Positions 45,261 to 54,410 of a stretch of 64,000 bases of DNA are shown here, piece after piece (position 1 is the first letter of the stretch; every line of letters begins with the position of its first letter). Under the pieces are notes generated by a model. That model searched no databases. It saw only the letters and a program-made list of their open reading frames with translations, and was not told where the DNA came from. Location of the stretch: contig JAFVHN010000006.1 of NCBI GenBank assembly GCA_017474515.1, positions 1-64,000 of the forward strand, read 5' to 3'. The position numbers were made by a program, and so were the translations under genes. This stretch comes from Prevotella sp. (GTDB lineage Bacteria; Bacteroidota; Bacteroidia; Bacteroidales; Bacteroidaceae).

Positions 45261-46288
45261 TGCTGCGTCTTTATTTCCGAGCCTTCGCTCACGTTGTTCT
45301 GCCCTTCGGTGATGACCATGTCGCCGTCAGCCAGTCCCGACTCTATCACCACGCCGTCGTTCAGTATGTCGCCGGTGAGCACGTCGCGGCGGTACGCCCT
45401 GCCGTCTTTCGCCACCCACACGAATTTCTCCTTCCCGCTGATTTGTATGGCCTGTTGCGGCACCACGATGGCGTAGGTGCCCGCTGTGCTGTTTTCAAGG
45501 CGCGCCTTGCACACCATGCCGGGTAGCAGCTGGTGGCCGTGGTTCTCCACCACCGCCTTCACCGTGTAGGCATGGCTGATGGCGTCGGCCGTCACGCCGC
45601 GGTTGACAACCGTCCCGGTGAACGTACGGTCGTCCAGGGCGTTCACGGTGAGAAACACCTTCTGCCCCGTCCTCACGTGCCCAATCTCCTTTTCAGGTAT
45701 CGAGATGGCCACCTTCACCCTGTCTATTTTCACCAGCCGGAAGCCCGATACGCCGGGCATCACGCTCGCCCCCTCGTGTATGGAGTTGGAGGCCACGAAG
45801 CCGGCGAAGGGAGCGCGCAGCACGATGTCGGCCACCCGCCTGCGCGAGATGGCCTCCGAAGCCCTCGCGGAGGCCAGCGCCGTCTCTGCCTCCACCATCC
45901 TGATTTCGGGAAGGGTGCCTTTCTCATAGAGGTCCTTCAGGCGGCGGTAGGCATCCTCGGCCTGATGGAGCGAGGCGGCGGAAATCTCGTAGGCACTGCG
46001 GATGTTCTCGCCCTCCACCTCGGCCATCACCTGTCCTTTCTTCACGAACTGGCCTTCTTCCACATATACCCTTTTCACGTTGCCCGTCACGTCGAACGAC
46101 ACGTTGGCCCCGTCCTGTTCCTCTATCTTGCCCATGTAGCTTTTCCCCACGGCGTGGGAGCTCGTCGTCGCCCTCATCGTCTTCACGTTGACAACACTGG
46201 GCGCCCTCGTCGCCTCCTTCTCGGTGCACGACGCCAGGAAGGTGCCCATGGCCAGTGCGGCTAAAAACCATGTCTTTTGTCTTCTCAT
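45257..46288 (-). CDS. RND efflux periplasmic adaptor, lipoprotein
   Basis: A 343-residue membrane-fusion protein with signal peptide II: LASC puts the lipidated Cys at residue 21. GKIEEQDGANVSFDVTGNVKRVYVEEGQFVKKGQVMAEV is the lipoyl-like half, a short helical hairpin follows, then LRAPFAGFVASNSIHEGASVMPG completes the lipoyl domain, then beta-barrel and proximal domains. It links the pump to the TolC-family channel. It is the first gene of the operon; a decayed IS1380 end lies just upstream. Confidence 0.92.
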   Translation of the reverse strand: MRRQKTWFLAALAMGTFLASCTEKEATRAPSVVNVKTMRATTSSHAVGKSYMGKIEEQDGANVSFDVTGNVKRVYVEEGQFVKKGQVMAEVEGENIRSAYEISAASLHQAEDAYRRLKDLYEKGTLPEIRMVEAETALASARASEAISRRRVADIVLRAPFAGFVASNSIHEGASVMPGVSGFRLVKIDRVKVAISIPEKEIGHVRTGQKVFLTVNALDDRTFTGTVVNRGVTADAISHAYTVKAVVENHGHQLLPGMVCKARLENSTAGTYAIVVPQQAIQISGKEKFVWVAKDGRAYRRDVLTGDILNDGVVIESGLADGDMVITEGQNNVSEGSEIKTQQ

Positions 46289-46340
46289 TTTGTTGAAACC
46301 TAATTACGGCAGCACTTTTTTGTATCAACCTCTTTATATG

Positions 46341-46470
46341 TTCCCGGGCAATAAAGGTTGCAGGGAAAACGCCATGTCAGGACTTTCACTCGCCCCAGTG
46401 CTGCAAACAGGAAAAAGTAAATCGTCAATGGCACGGCAAAGGTACAAACAAAAACTGAGAAATAAACTTC
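46341..46470 (+). mobile_element. Vestigial IS1380 left end
   Basis: The string from GCCATGTCAGGAC (46371) through CAGTGCTGCAAA, CGTCAATGGCACGGCAAAGGTA and ACTGAGAAA aligns step by step with the left end of the IS1380 remnant at 30446-30570, including the place where its transposase starts. Here the start codon reads ACG instead of ATG. Only about 130 bases remain. It lies upstream of the efflux operon and may affect its promoter. Confidence 0.6.
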
Positions 46471-46553
46471 TTTCGGGGATTATTTCTTCAGAGAGAGGGG
46501 GGAATAGGGGGACAGGGGTGCTAAAAACGGGTTTGTTTTTTTGGCCCCCCTTT

Positions 46554-47738
46554 TCAGTCCATGCGCCTGCGGTAGTCCTCGTAGGTGTATTCTCGCAGCA
46601 TTTGCAGTGTGCCGTCTTCGTGGAGGATGGCGATGGCGGGGTGGGGGACGCCGTTGAACATATTGGTTTTCACGGTGGTGTAGTGAATCATGTCCTCAAA
46701 GATGATGCTCTCCCCCGGGCGCAGCTCGTGGTTGAATTGCCATAGGCCCATGAAATCGCCGCTCAGACAGCTGTTGCCGCCCAGCCGGTAGGTGTGGGGG
46801 AGGCTTGTCGTGTCGGCGTTTTCGTTGAGGTGAGCGGCTCCCCTCACGTCGGGGAAGTAGGGCATTTCGAGGCAGTCGGGCATGTGGCAGGTGAAGCTGA
46901 CGTTGAGCACTGCCGTCCTGATGCCCTTGTCCTCGACGATGTCCACGACCTGCGCCACCAGCTCGCCCGTCTGCCATGCGAAGGCGCTGCCGGGCTCCAT
47001 GATGAGCCGCAGGTGGGGGTGGCGGCGGTGGAAGCCTTGCAAAATATGTATAAGGTGTGGGATGTCGTAGTCTTTCCTCGTCATGAGGTGCCCGCCTCCG
47101 AAGTTCATCCATTTTATGCGCGGCATCCACTGTCCGAATTTCTGCTCTATGTGGACGAGTGTGCGCTCGAAGACATCGGCCCCGCTCTCGCAGTGGCAGT
47201 GGCAGTGGAAGCCGTCCACGAGGCTGAACAGGCCGTCGCCGTCGGCAGAGAGGTGGTTGGACAGCTCGCCGGCCGACACGCCGAAGCGGGTGCCCGGGGC
47301 GCAGGGGTTGTAGAGCGCCGTTCCCACCTCGGAATATTCGGGGTTGATGCGCAGGCCGAAGGAGAGGTGGGCGTTCTGCTGCCTGGCCCGCGCGGCCAGC
47401 CTGTAGAGCTGCGACAGGGAGTTGAAGGTGAGGTGGCTGGAGCAGCGCGCCATCTCGTCGATCTCGTAGTCGGTGTAGGCGGGGGAATAGGTGTGGGCGG
47501 GGCTGCCGAACTCCTCTTTTGCCAGCCGTGCCTCCCACAGGGAGCTGGCGGTGGTGGCGTTGATGTATTGGCGGAAGATGGGGAACGTCTTCCACAGGGC
47601 AAAGGCCTTGAAGGCCAGAATGATTTCGATGTCGGCCTCGTGGGCCACGGAGGCTATCAGCCGCAGGTTGTCGCGTAGCCTGCTTTCTTCTATCACATAG
47701 GCCGGGCGGCGGAGATGGGTGAGGGTGTCGGGGAACAT
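46554..47738 (-). CDS. nspC: Carboxynorspermidine decarboxylase
   Basis: A PLP-dependent fold III decarboxylase of 394 residues that makes norspermidine or spermidine from the carboxy form. LAFKAFALWKTFP holds the PLP Lys, ATTASSLWEARLAKEEFG follows, then HCHCESGAD, GGGHLMTRKDYD and MEPGSAFAWQTG. The C-terminal Cys-Asp region is in SCLSGDFMG. These are NspC features rather than those of diaminopimelate decarboxylase. No carboxynorspermidine dehydrogenase is seen nearby. GC-rich codon use agrees with its being a resident gene. Confidence 0.93.
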   Translation of the reverse strand: MFPDTLTHLRRPAYVIEESRLRDNLRLIASVAHEADIEIILAFKAFALWKTFPIFRQYINATTASSLWEARLAKEEFGSPAHTYSPAYTDYEIDEMARCSSHLTFNSLSQLYRLAARARQQNAHLSFGLRINPEYSEVGTALYNPCAPGTRFGVSAGELSNHLSADGDGLFSLVDGFHCHCHCESGADVFERTLVHIEQKFGQWMPRIKWMNFGGGHLMTRKDYDIPHLIHILQGFHRRHPHLRLIMEPGSAFAWQTGELVAQVVDIVEDKGIRTAVLNVSFTCHMPDCLEMPYFPDVRGAAHLNENADTTSLPHTYRLGGNSCLSGDFMGLWQFNHELRPGESIIFEDMIHYTTVKTNMFNGVPHPAIAILHEDGTLQMLREYTYEDYRRRMD

Positions 47739-47890
47739 TTATATAAGTAAGTGAACAAAAATAATTGTAAGTGTTTTCTAAAACGAATTATCCTCATTGC
47801 TTTTTAATTTTCCACTAATTATCTTCAATATTAAAGGGGCAAAGAATTAAAACAGCATGAAGACAAATTCCTTTCAATATAATAAGATAA

Positions 47891-48133
47891 TTCAAGTTTC
47901 GCATTCGCTCAACTTCTTGGAGTTACAGGAGTTCAGGAGTTACAGGAGATAAAATGCTTTTAAATTATGAATTCTTAGTTATGAATTATGCACGGCAGCA
48001 AAAACTCATAACTCATAACTCAAACTTAATAGTTCTGAAGACTCCCTTTTTGTCAGTTTGCAGAGGCTGGAAGTATTGTCTGAACTCCGGAACTCCTGTA
48101 ACTCCTGAACTACATCAACTTGAGAAAGTCGAG
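47891..48133 (+). repeat. Intergenic repeat, copy A, with a nested insertion
   Basis: The first 50 bases (TTCAAGTTTCGCATTCGCTC...) and the last about 100 bases match copy B at 50022-50189. Between them copy A has about 70 extra bases (47954-48030) that match another short repeat at 57383-57450. Ends pair with each other (AGTTACAGGAGTTCAGGAGT with ACTCCTGTAACTCCTGAAC). The region from 47739 to 48157 holds no gene. Confidence 0.75.
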
Positions 48134-48157
48134 TAAGATAATTATGTTTTACCACTT

Positions 48158-48213
48158 AAGAAAAAAAGAAAGCCCACCCCGGCGGCCTCTCTGGAGGGAT
48201 GGCCGGGGTGGGC
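48158..48213 (-). terminator. Terminator of the phosphosugar mutase gene
   Basis: A 12-bp perfect stem, GCCCACCCCGGC (48172-48183) with GCCGGGGTGGGC (48202-48213). It is followed on the minus strand by TTTCTTTTTTTCTT. It lies 16 bases past the stop of the gene. Confidence 0.85.
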
Positions 48214-48228
48214 GGGAAATGGTTTCGA

Positions 48229-49977
48229 TTATTCCAGTTTCAGGTCCTTCTTGATGGCGGCAATCTTCTTTTCAGCGGCAGCCATGCAGCGCTCGTAGCA
48301 TCCTGCACACTTGAAGGAGGGGTCTTTCACCTCGGTGTAGAACTTGATTTTCGGCTCTGTGCCGCTGGGCCGCACGCTCACCTTGGTGCCGTCTTCGCAG
48401 AACCACTGGAGCACGTTCGACGTGTCGGGCATGTTGAGCTTCTCCACGGTGCCGTCGGCATGGCGTGCCTCGAGCGTCTTGTAGTCTTTCCAGAGCACCA
48501 CCTTCGAGCCTCCCAGCTGCTGGGGCGGGTTGCTGCGGAAGTCGCTCATCATCTGCTTGATTTCGTCGGCGCCGGTCTTTCCCGGGCGCACCACGTTGAT
48601 GGTCACCTCGCGCGAGAAGCCATATTCGGCATAGATATCCATGAGGAGGTCGTAGAGCGTCTTGCCGTTGTCGCGTGCCCATGCTGCTATTTCGCAGATG
48701 AGGCAGATGGAGGCTGGTGAGTCCTTGTCGCGCACCTTGTCGAAGGGCAGGAAGCCGAAGCTCTCCTCGCCGCCGCCGATGTATTTCTTCACGCCCTCGG
48801 AGATGCGGATTTCGTTGGCTATCCACTTGAAGCCGGTGTAGCAGTCGCGGAGCTCCACGCCGTTTTTCTTGGCAATCTCGGCGATGACCTCCGTGGTGAC
48901 GATGGTCTTCACGAGGAACTCGTTGCCCTTGAGCTGTCCCAGTTTCTTCTTGTTGGCGATGATGTACCACGAGAACATCATGCAGGTCTGGTTGCCGTTG
49001 AGGATTTCCCATTCACCCTTGGGGTTGCGGCAGACGATGGCCAGGCGGTCGGCGTCGGGGTCGGAGGCTATCACCAGGTCGGCGTTGAGCTTCGTGCCGA
49101 GTTTCATGCCCAGCGTCATGGCTTCGGCATTCTCGGGATTTGGCGACACCACGGTGGGGAAGTTGCCGTCGATGACCATCTGCTCGGGCACCACGTGGAT
49201 GTTCTGGAATCCCCATGAGCGCAGTGCCATGGGAATGATTACGCGGCCCGTGCCGTGCATGGGCGAATAAACGATGTTGAGGTCTTTCTGCCTGAGAATG
49301 ACTTCCTGGTCCACCATGGCTTCCTTCACGGCCTGGATGTAGTCCCAGTCCATTTCTCCGCCGATGGGGATGATGAGGTCTTTGTCGCCTTCAAACTTCA
49401 CGTCGTCGATGGTCACCTTGTTGACCTCGTCGATGATGCCCTTGTCGTGGGGTGCCAGCACCTGTGCGCCGTCGTCCCAGTAAGCCTTGTAGCCGTTGTA
49501 TTCGCGTGGGTTGTGCGAGGCGGTGACGTTCACGCCGGCCTGGCAGCCCAGCTGCCTGATGGCGAAGGAAATCTCGGGTGTGGGCCTGAGGCTCTCGAAG
49601 AGATACACCTTGATGCCGTTGGCCGAGAAGATGTTTGCCACGGTCTCGGCAAACAGCCGCCCGTTGTTTCGGCAGTCGTGGCCCACCACCACGGCGCACT
49701 GCTTGCCGGGGAAGGCTTTGAGGATGTAGTTGGCAAAGCCCTGCGTGGCCATGCCTACGATGTACTTGTTCATGCGGTTGGTGCCGGCGCCCATGATGCC
49801 GCGCAGTCCGCCTGTTCCAAACTCCAGGTTCTGGTAGAATGCGTCGATGAGTGCGCTCTTGTCCTCGTTGTCGAGCATTGCCTGAACTTCCTTGCGCGTC
49901 TCCTCGTCGAAAGAGGGTCCGAGCCATACTTTTGCTGCTTGCTCACACTGCTTGATGAGCTCTGCGTTGTTTGCCAT
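48229..49977 (-). CDS. Phosphoglucomutase/phosphomannomutase family protein
   Basis: The 582-residue alpha-D-phosphohexomutase has the four standard sites. TASHNPREYNGYK has the phosphorylated Ser, DPDADRLAI binds magnesium, GGGEESFGF binds sugar, and RPSGTEPKIKFY binds phosphate. It interconverts hexose-1- and hexose-6-phosphates and so can supply precursors for the polysaccharide locus. The length fits the longer phosphosugar mutase subgroup rather than the 460-residue AlgC type. It is flanked by copies A and B of the same intergenic repeat. Confidence 0.93.
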   Translation of the reverse strand: MANNAELIKQCEQAAKVWLGPSFDEETRKEVQAMLDNEDKSALIDAFYQNLEFGTGGLRGIMGAGTNRMNKYIVGMATQGFANYILKAFPGKQCAVVVGHDCRNNGRLFAETVANIFSANGIKVYLFESLRPTPEISFAIRQLGCQAGVNVTASHNPREYNGYKAYWDDGAQVLAPHDKGIIDEVNKVTIDDVKFEGDKDLIIPIGGEMDWDYIQAVKEAMVDQEVILRQKDLNIVYSPMHGTGRVIIPMALRSWGFQNIHVVPEQMVIDGNFPTVVSPNPENAEAMTLGMKLGTKLNADLVIASDPDADRLAIVCRNPKGEWEILNGNQTCMMFSWYIIANKKKLGQLKGNEFLVKTIVTTEVIAEIAKKNGVELRDCYTGFKWIANEIRISEGVKKYIGGGEESFGFLPFDKVRDKDSPASICLICEIAAWARDNGKTLYDLLMDIYAEYGFSREVTINVVRPGKTGADEIKQMMSDFRSNPPQQLGGSKVVLWKDYKTLEARHADGTVEKLNMPDTSNVLQWFCEDGTKVSVRPSGTEPKIKFYTEVKDPSFKCAGCYERCMAAAEKKIAAIKKDLKLE

Positions 49978-50021
49978 AAATTGTTATATTTTAAAGATTA
50001 GTAATGTTTAAAGATTATTGA

Positions 50022-50189
50022 TTCAAGTTTCGCATTCGCTCAACTTCTTGGAGTTACAGGAGTTCAGGAGTAACAGGAGTTCAGACAATAGTTCTGAAGG
50101 CTCCCTTTTTTCAGTTTCAGAGGTTGGAAGTATTGTCTGAACTCCTAAACTTCTGAACTCCTGAACTACATCAACTAGAGAAAGCTGAG
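50022..50189 (+). repeat. Intergenic repeat, copy B
   Basis: Same element as copy A at 47891-48133 and in the same orientation, but without the nested insertion. Its arms are partly complementary (TTGGAGTTACAGGAGTTCAG with CTGAACTCCTGAACTACATC), so it can form a long hairpin. It lies in the 300-base gap between the mutase and tex genes, which shows no gene. Confidence 0.75.
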
Positions 50190-50279
50190 TTATTGACCAC
50201 AAAGATAGAAAGAAAAGTTCTAACTGCAAAACATTTAATTTTTTTTTGCATCATTTTTCCTCTTGCCGTGCTTTTTTTG

Positions 50280-52442
50280 TCAGCCCTGTTCCACGTTTTT
50301 CATGGTCAGGCTGATGCGTTTTCGGCGCATGTCGGCCTCTACCACCTTCACCTTGACGTGCTGGTGGAGGTGTACTACCTGCGAGGGGTCGCTGACGTAG
50401 CGGTTGGCCAGTTGCGACACGTGTACCAGTCCGTCGTGGTGTACGCCGATGTCAACAAAGGCGCCGAAGTTGGTGATGTTGGTGACAATGCCCGGCAGCA
50501 CCATTCCCGGCTCCAGGTCTTCCATTTCCTTCACGTTGGGGTCGAACTCGAAGGTCTCTATCTGCGTTCTCGGGTCGCGGCCGGGCTTCTCCAGCTCGCC
50601 CATGATGTCGTTGAGCGTGGGCAGGCCCGTTTCGCCGGTCACGTAGCGGTTGATGTCGATGTTGTTTCTCAGCTCCTTGCTCTCAATGAGCTGCGCGATG
50701 GTGCAGTGCTGGTCTCGCGCCATTTCCTCCACGATGTGATAACTTTCAGGATGAACGGCCGAATTGTCGAGCGGGTTGCGTGCTCCGGGAATACGCAGAA
50801 ATCCGGCGCACTGCACGAAGGCGGCCTGTCCGAGCCTCGGCACCTTCTTCAGCTGGCTTCTTGAGGTGAAGGCGCCGTTCTCGCGACGGTAGTCAACGAT
50901 GTTCTTGGCCAGGGCGGGGCCCAGTCCGCTGACGTACATCAACAGGTGTTGCGATGCGGTGTTGAGGTTCACGCCCACGGCGTTCACGCAGCTCTCGACG
51001 GTGAGGTCGAGGCTTTGTTTCAACTTCGTCTGGTCCACGTCGTGCTGGTACTGCCCCACGCCGATGCTCTTGGGGTCTATTTTCACCAGTTCGGCCAGCG
51101 GGTCCATGAGTCGCCGTGCTATGCTTACGGCTCCCCTTACGGTGACATCCTGGTCGGGGAACTCGTCGCGTGCCAGTTTCGATGCGCTATAAACCGACGC
51201 GCCGTCTTCGCTCACCACGAACACCTGCGGCCGGTTGTCTTTGGCAGGCGTACCGTCGTTCACCACGTCTTTTACGAAGGCCTCGGTCTCGCGGCTCGCC
51301 GTGCCGTTGCCGATGGCAATGGCCTCGGTGCCGTAGTCCTTCATCATCTGTAGCAGGTGCATGGTGGCCTGCATGCGGTGGTTGACGGGCGGGTGGGGGA
51401 AGATGGCCTCGTGGTGCAGCAGGTTGCCCTGCTCGTCGAGGCACACCACCTTGCAGCCTGTGCGGAAGCCGGGGTCGATGCCCATGACGCGCTTTTGCCC
51501 GAGGGGTGCGCCCAGGAGCAGCTGGCGCAGGTTGGAGGCAAACACGCCGATGGCCTGTTCGTCGGCTTTCTGCTTGCTCAGGGCGGCAAACTCCGTTTCT
51601 ATGGAGGGCTGCAGCAGGCGCTTGTATCCGTCGGCCACGGCCTCGGCCACCAATGTCTGGCAAGGCCCGCGACCGTGTACATAGTGGCGTTGCAGGCGTG
51701 CCACGGCCTCGTCGTCGTCGATGGTCAGCTTTACGCGCAGCACGCCCTCAGCCTCGCCGCGGCGCATGGCCAGCAGCCTGTGGCTGGAGCATTTGCGCAG
51801 GGGCTCCTCAAAGTCGAAGTAGTCGTCGAACTTGGCGGCCTCGTCGGTGTCTTTCTTGGCTTTCACCACCTGGCTCTCGATGAACGCCTCGCGGCGGTAG
51901 GCCTGTCTCACCATGTTGCGGCTCTGCTCGTTTTCGGCCACCATTTCGGCAATGATGTCCTGGGCACCCTTGATGGCCTCTTGCGCCGTGGCGGGGCCGT
52001 TCTCCTTTCCTGTGAATTTCCGTGCGGCCTCCAGGGGCTTCGTTTCGCGCTGGCGCAACAGGAGCATGGCCAGCGGCTCCAGTCCCAGTTCGCGGGCTAC
52101 CAGCGCCCTTGTGCGCCGTTTGGGTTTATAGGGCAGGTAGATGTCCTCCAGCTCCGTGGCCTCCCAGCAGCTGTCGATTCTACCGGCCAGTTCCGGCGTC
52201 ATTTTCCCTTGGCTTTCAATGGTTTTCCTTATGGTGTCCTTGCGCTTGGAAAGTTCTTTCAACCGCTGGTTCATGTCGGCAATTTGCGTGATTTGCACCT
52301 CGTCGAGCCCTCCGGTGCGCTCTTTCCTGTAGCGCGAAATGAAGGGAATGGTGCAGCCCTCGTCGAGCAGCGCCAGGGTGTTTTCCACGCCTTTTTCGGG
52401 CAGCGACAAGGTTTTTGCGATGTGTTTTGTAAAGCTGTTCAT
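50280..52442 (-). CDS. tex: Tex-family transcription accessory protein
   Basis: A 720-residue RNA-binding protein. The N-terminal helical domain has FISRYRKERTGGLDEVQ; MGIDPGFRTGCKV starts the YqgF/RNase H-like domain. NLNTASQHLLMYVSGLGPALAKNIV is the helix-hairpin-helix, and the C-terminal S1 domain begins about residue 645 (GMVLPGIVTNITNFGAFVDIGVHHDGLVHVSQ). Length and order are those of Tex. It is thought to act in transcription or RNA turnover. A -7-like box lies at 52478-52485. Confidence 0.95.
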   Translation of the reverse strand: MNSFTKHIAKTLSLPEKGVENTLALLDEGCTIPFISRYRKERTGGLDEVQITQIADMNQRLKELSKRKDTIRKTIESQGKMTPELAGRIDSCWEATELEDIYLPYKPKRRTRALVARELGLEPLAMLLLRQRETKPLEAARKFTGKENGPATAQEAIKGAQDIIAEMVAENEQSRNMVRQAYRREAFIESQVVKAKKDTDEAAKFDDYFDFEEPLRKCSSHRLLAMRRGEAEGVLRVKLTIDDDEAVARLQRHYVHGRGPCQTLVAEAVADGYKRLLQPSIETEFAALSKQKADEQAIGVFASNLRQLLLGAPLGQKRVMGIDPGFRTGCKVVCLDEQGNLLHHEAIFPHPPVNHRMQATMHLLQMMKDYGTEAIAIGNGTASRETEAFVKDVVNDGTPAKDNRPQVFVVSEDGASVYSASKLARDEFPDQDVTVRGAVSIARRLMDPLAELVKIDPKSIGVGQYQHDVDQTKLKQSLDLTVESCVNAVGVNLNTASQHLLMYVSGLGPALAKNIVDYRRENGAFTSRSQLKKVPRLGQAAFVQCAGFLRIPGARNPLDNSAVHPESYHIVEEMARDQHCTIAQLIESKELRNNIDINRYVTGETGLPTLNDIMGELEKPGRDPRTQIETFEFDPNVKEMEDLEPGMVLPGIVTNITNFGAFVDIGVHHDGLVHVSQLANRYVSDPSQVVHLHQHVKVKVVEADMRRKRISLTMKNVEQG

Positions 52443-52477
52443 GGCTTGTGGTTCATGTTTTCATTGTTTACGGAATG

Positions 52478-52485
52478 CAAATGTA
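52478..52485 (-). promoter_or_regulatory. -7 box of tex
   Basis: TACATTTG on the minus strand, 36 bases before the start codon. No clear -33 box is seen at the usual distance. The rest of 52443-52790 holds nothing I recognise. Confidence 0.4.
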
Positions 52486-52790
52486 CGCATTTTTCCGCAA
52501 AAGCCCTCTCTTTCTGCCAAAGATTTTTTCTGCCACGGCGAAACCCGGGCACACGGAAAGACCTTCCACGTGCCACCCGCGCCGGTTCTTCTATGCCGCA
52601 ACACTGTAACAGCACCGGCATGCGCATTGAAGCTCCGGGCACCATGCCGGGATGGGCGAAAACACCAAACTTCACCCTTCAAGATGCAGCCAGGGCCATT
52701 GTCCCTATTCGCACCCCTGCCCCGGTGTGGTCAGCCAGGCAAGCCTTGACAGCCCCCTTGTCGTTTGCCAATTATTTTATGACGACCTTC

Positions 52791-53595
52791 TTACCTTTTT
52801 TTAATATAGATGCCTTTGGGGAGTGAAGAGTGAATGTTGAAGGCTGAAGAATCTATCTTGCGGCCTTGAAGGTCGTAGATGCCTGAAAGTGATGAGCCAT
52901 GAGTGATGAGGGAAGAATCTCCGTTGATGGAGGTCACGATGTCTTGGCCATTGCCGAAGGTGAAGACAAGTGGTTCCTCGCCTTCAATGTTGAGGATGAC
53001 GGTCTTGAGGCGATTAGTGGAACTCAGTGCCGCACCCAACTGGAAGCAGCCGCTGAAGGCACCGAGCGACTCGTCCTCTTGGGGATAGTCGAGCGTGTTG
53101 TCGCGACCGAGGCAGAGTGCGACTTGTCCTCATCGCCAATGCTGTAGGGATTGAAGGTGCCAACGAAGCTCACCGTTCCGTCACTGCTGCTGACAGGGGT
53201 GGGAGTGGCATTTTTGATGGTGACGCCATCGAATTTTGGGTTCACCTTGCCTGTACCTTCTGTCCACTTGATGATGTAGGGTTTGCCGGCTACGATGTTT
53301 CTGGCAATCTTGAAGTTCAGGTAAAGCGTGCCGCCACTGGCAAGGCCGGTTTTATGACCGTCACACCTTCTTCTACTACTACCTTGCTCACAGTGCTAAG
53401 CTCGTCTCTCCAGCCAGGATAATTCGTGAAATGATCAGACATCACGCCGTCGGTACCAGGTATTGCCGAGATGGTGAACACCCGTTCGTCATCGAGCGTG
53501 CAGATGGTGTTGCCGCTCGTCCATGTTTGGGTTGAAGCCCAGGCCCCATGCCCGATTGCGAGCAGGAGGGTGAGTGTTGATAGAATTTTTTTCAT
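52791..53595 (-). pseudogene. Frameshifted secreted protein remnant
   Basis: It starts with a signal peptide (MKKILSTLTLLLAIGHGAWA) at 53595. The frame is lost near 53330 and continues in another as GLASGGTLYLNFKIARNIVAGKPYIIKWTEGTG. It shifts again near 53110 into LCLGRDNTLDYPQEDESLGAFSGCFQL and ends ...SGIYDLQGRKIDS...GIYIKKR, a Prevotella-style C-terminus. Two shifts without homopolymer runs point to decay rather than phase variation. TACCTTTG at 53696-53703 may be its old promoter. Confidence 0.75.
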
Positions 53596-53782
53596 TGATA
53601 TGTGGCTTTAGTGTTTTTTTCTTGGATGTAAGAAGTGAGTGGAGAACGGTGCAGGGGATGTATGGGTGTCAAGACCGCACCGTGCCAATCACTTGCAAAG
53701 GTAAACATAATTATTGAAAAAACATACGATAGGGAATATTTTTTTAATTCGCGAGGCATTGTAGCCAACTTTTCACCAACTG

Positions 53783-53896
53783 GTTTGTTACCAAAATTTG
53801 GTAACATGGTGAGATGGCTTTTGACAATTGTTGTTATTGTCGCATTGCAAATGCTGATATTCACTGCTGCCGAATTACAAATACGGCAGAACGGGG
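53783..53896 (+). repeat. 114-bp direct repeat, copy 1
   Basis: 112 of 114 bases match copy 2 at 54678-54791. It begins with the palindrome GTTACCAAAATTTGGTAAC and ends with a TGCCGAAT...TACGGCA hairpin. The two copies flank two small genes. Confidence 0.9.
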
Positions 53897-53900
53897 TGGA

Positions 53901-54089
53901 TTGGGGTATAATTCAGAGTGCTCCAAGTTGCGCGGGTTCTTCGTCAAAAATGGAGAACTACAAGCAGGTGAACTCATCAATATCGCCAATGAGACGGAGA
54001 GCGGAACACGTATAATGATGAAGAAACTGATGGGAATGGGATTAATAGAGGAAGATTCAGAGAATTTATTACTGAAAATAATAAATTAA
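53901..54089 (+). pseudogene. C-terminal fragment of a winged-helix-like protein
   Basis: Right after the repeat a frame reads GLGYNSECSKLRGFFVKNGELQAGELINIANETESGTRIMMKKLMGMGLIEED and stops at 54089. This looks like a DNA-binding winged-helix end whose first part has been replaced by the repeat. A start codon in the same frame exists only within the repeat. I judge it a remnant, but a short expressed protein cannot be excluded. Confidence 0.4.
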
Positions 54090-54331
54090 CGTTTATGCGC
54101 AAAGTCATGGTAGCATGTACCAAAAACCTTATGAACATCATTAGGAATCATGTCAGCATATTTTTTTGCAGTAACATGGTCTCCTCGATATGTGTAAAGA
54201 CGATAAATAACTCCATAATGGTCACGTTGTGTAAACCCCAAAGAGTCAAGTCTTTCTTTGGTGACGTTTGCAAAGCCAAGCACGGCTTCCTTTTCTTCGT
54301 TCGTGATATTATGGTCAAACACTGTTTCCAT
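54086..54331 (-). CDS. Small hypothetical protein, possibly leaderless
   Basis: An 81-residue protein, METVFDHNITNEEKEAVLGF, with no family I know. It is mostly helical, with a middle part rich in Tyr and Arg (GVIYRLYTYRGDHVTAKKYADM). I chose ATG 54331 because a full promoter stands just upstream, so a longer frame from 54394 would not be transcribed. The start codon lies about where transcription should begin, so the message may have almost no leader. Confidence 0.6.
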   Translation of the reverse strand: METVFDHNITNEEKEAVLGFANVTKERLDSLGFTQRDHYGVIYRLYTYRGDHVTAKKYADMIPNDVHKVFGTCYHDFAHKR

Positions 54332-54335
54332 GCTG

Positions 54336-54367
54336 CAAAGATAACAAAAATAATAATACGAACCAAA
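54336..54367 (-). promoter_or_regulatory. Promoter of the small gene at 54086-54331
   Basis: TTTG (54364-54367), 20 bases, TATCTTTG (54336-54343) on the minus strand, a full consensus match. The box ends only four bases before the ATG, which makes a leaderless transcript likely. Confidence 0.65.
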
Positions 54368-54410
54368 TAAATAAAAAAATTTATTGTCTAACAATCAATT
54401 AAGAAGAATT

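Noticed and set aside
46696..47678. About 300-residue frames on both strands over nspC
   Set aside because: Out-of-frame shadows of nspC, whose motifs and length are complete.
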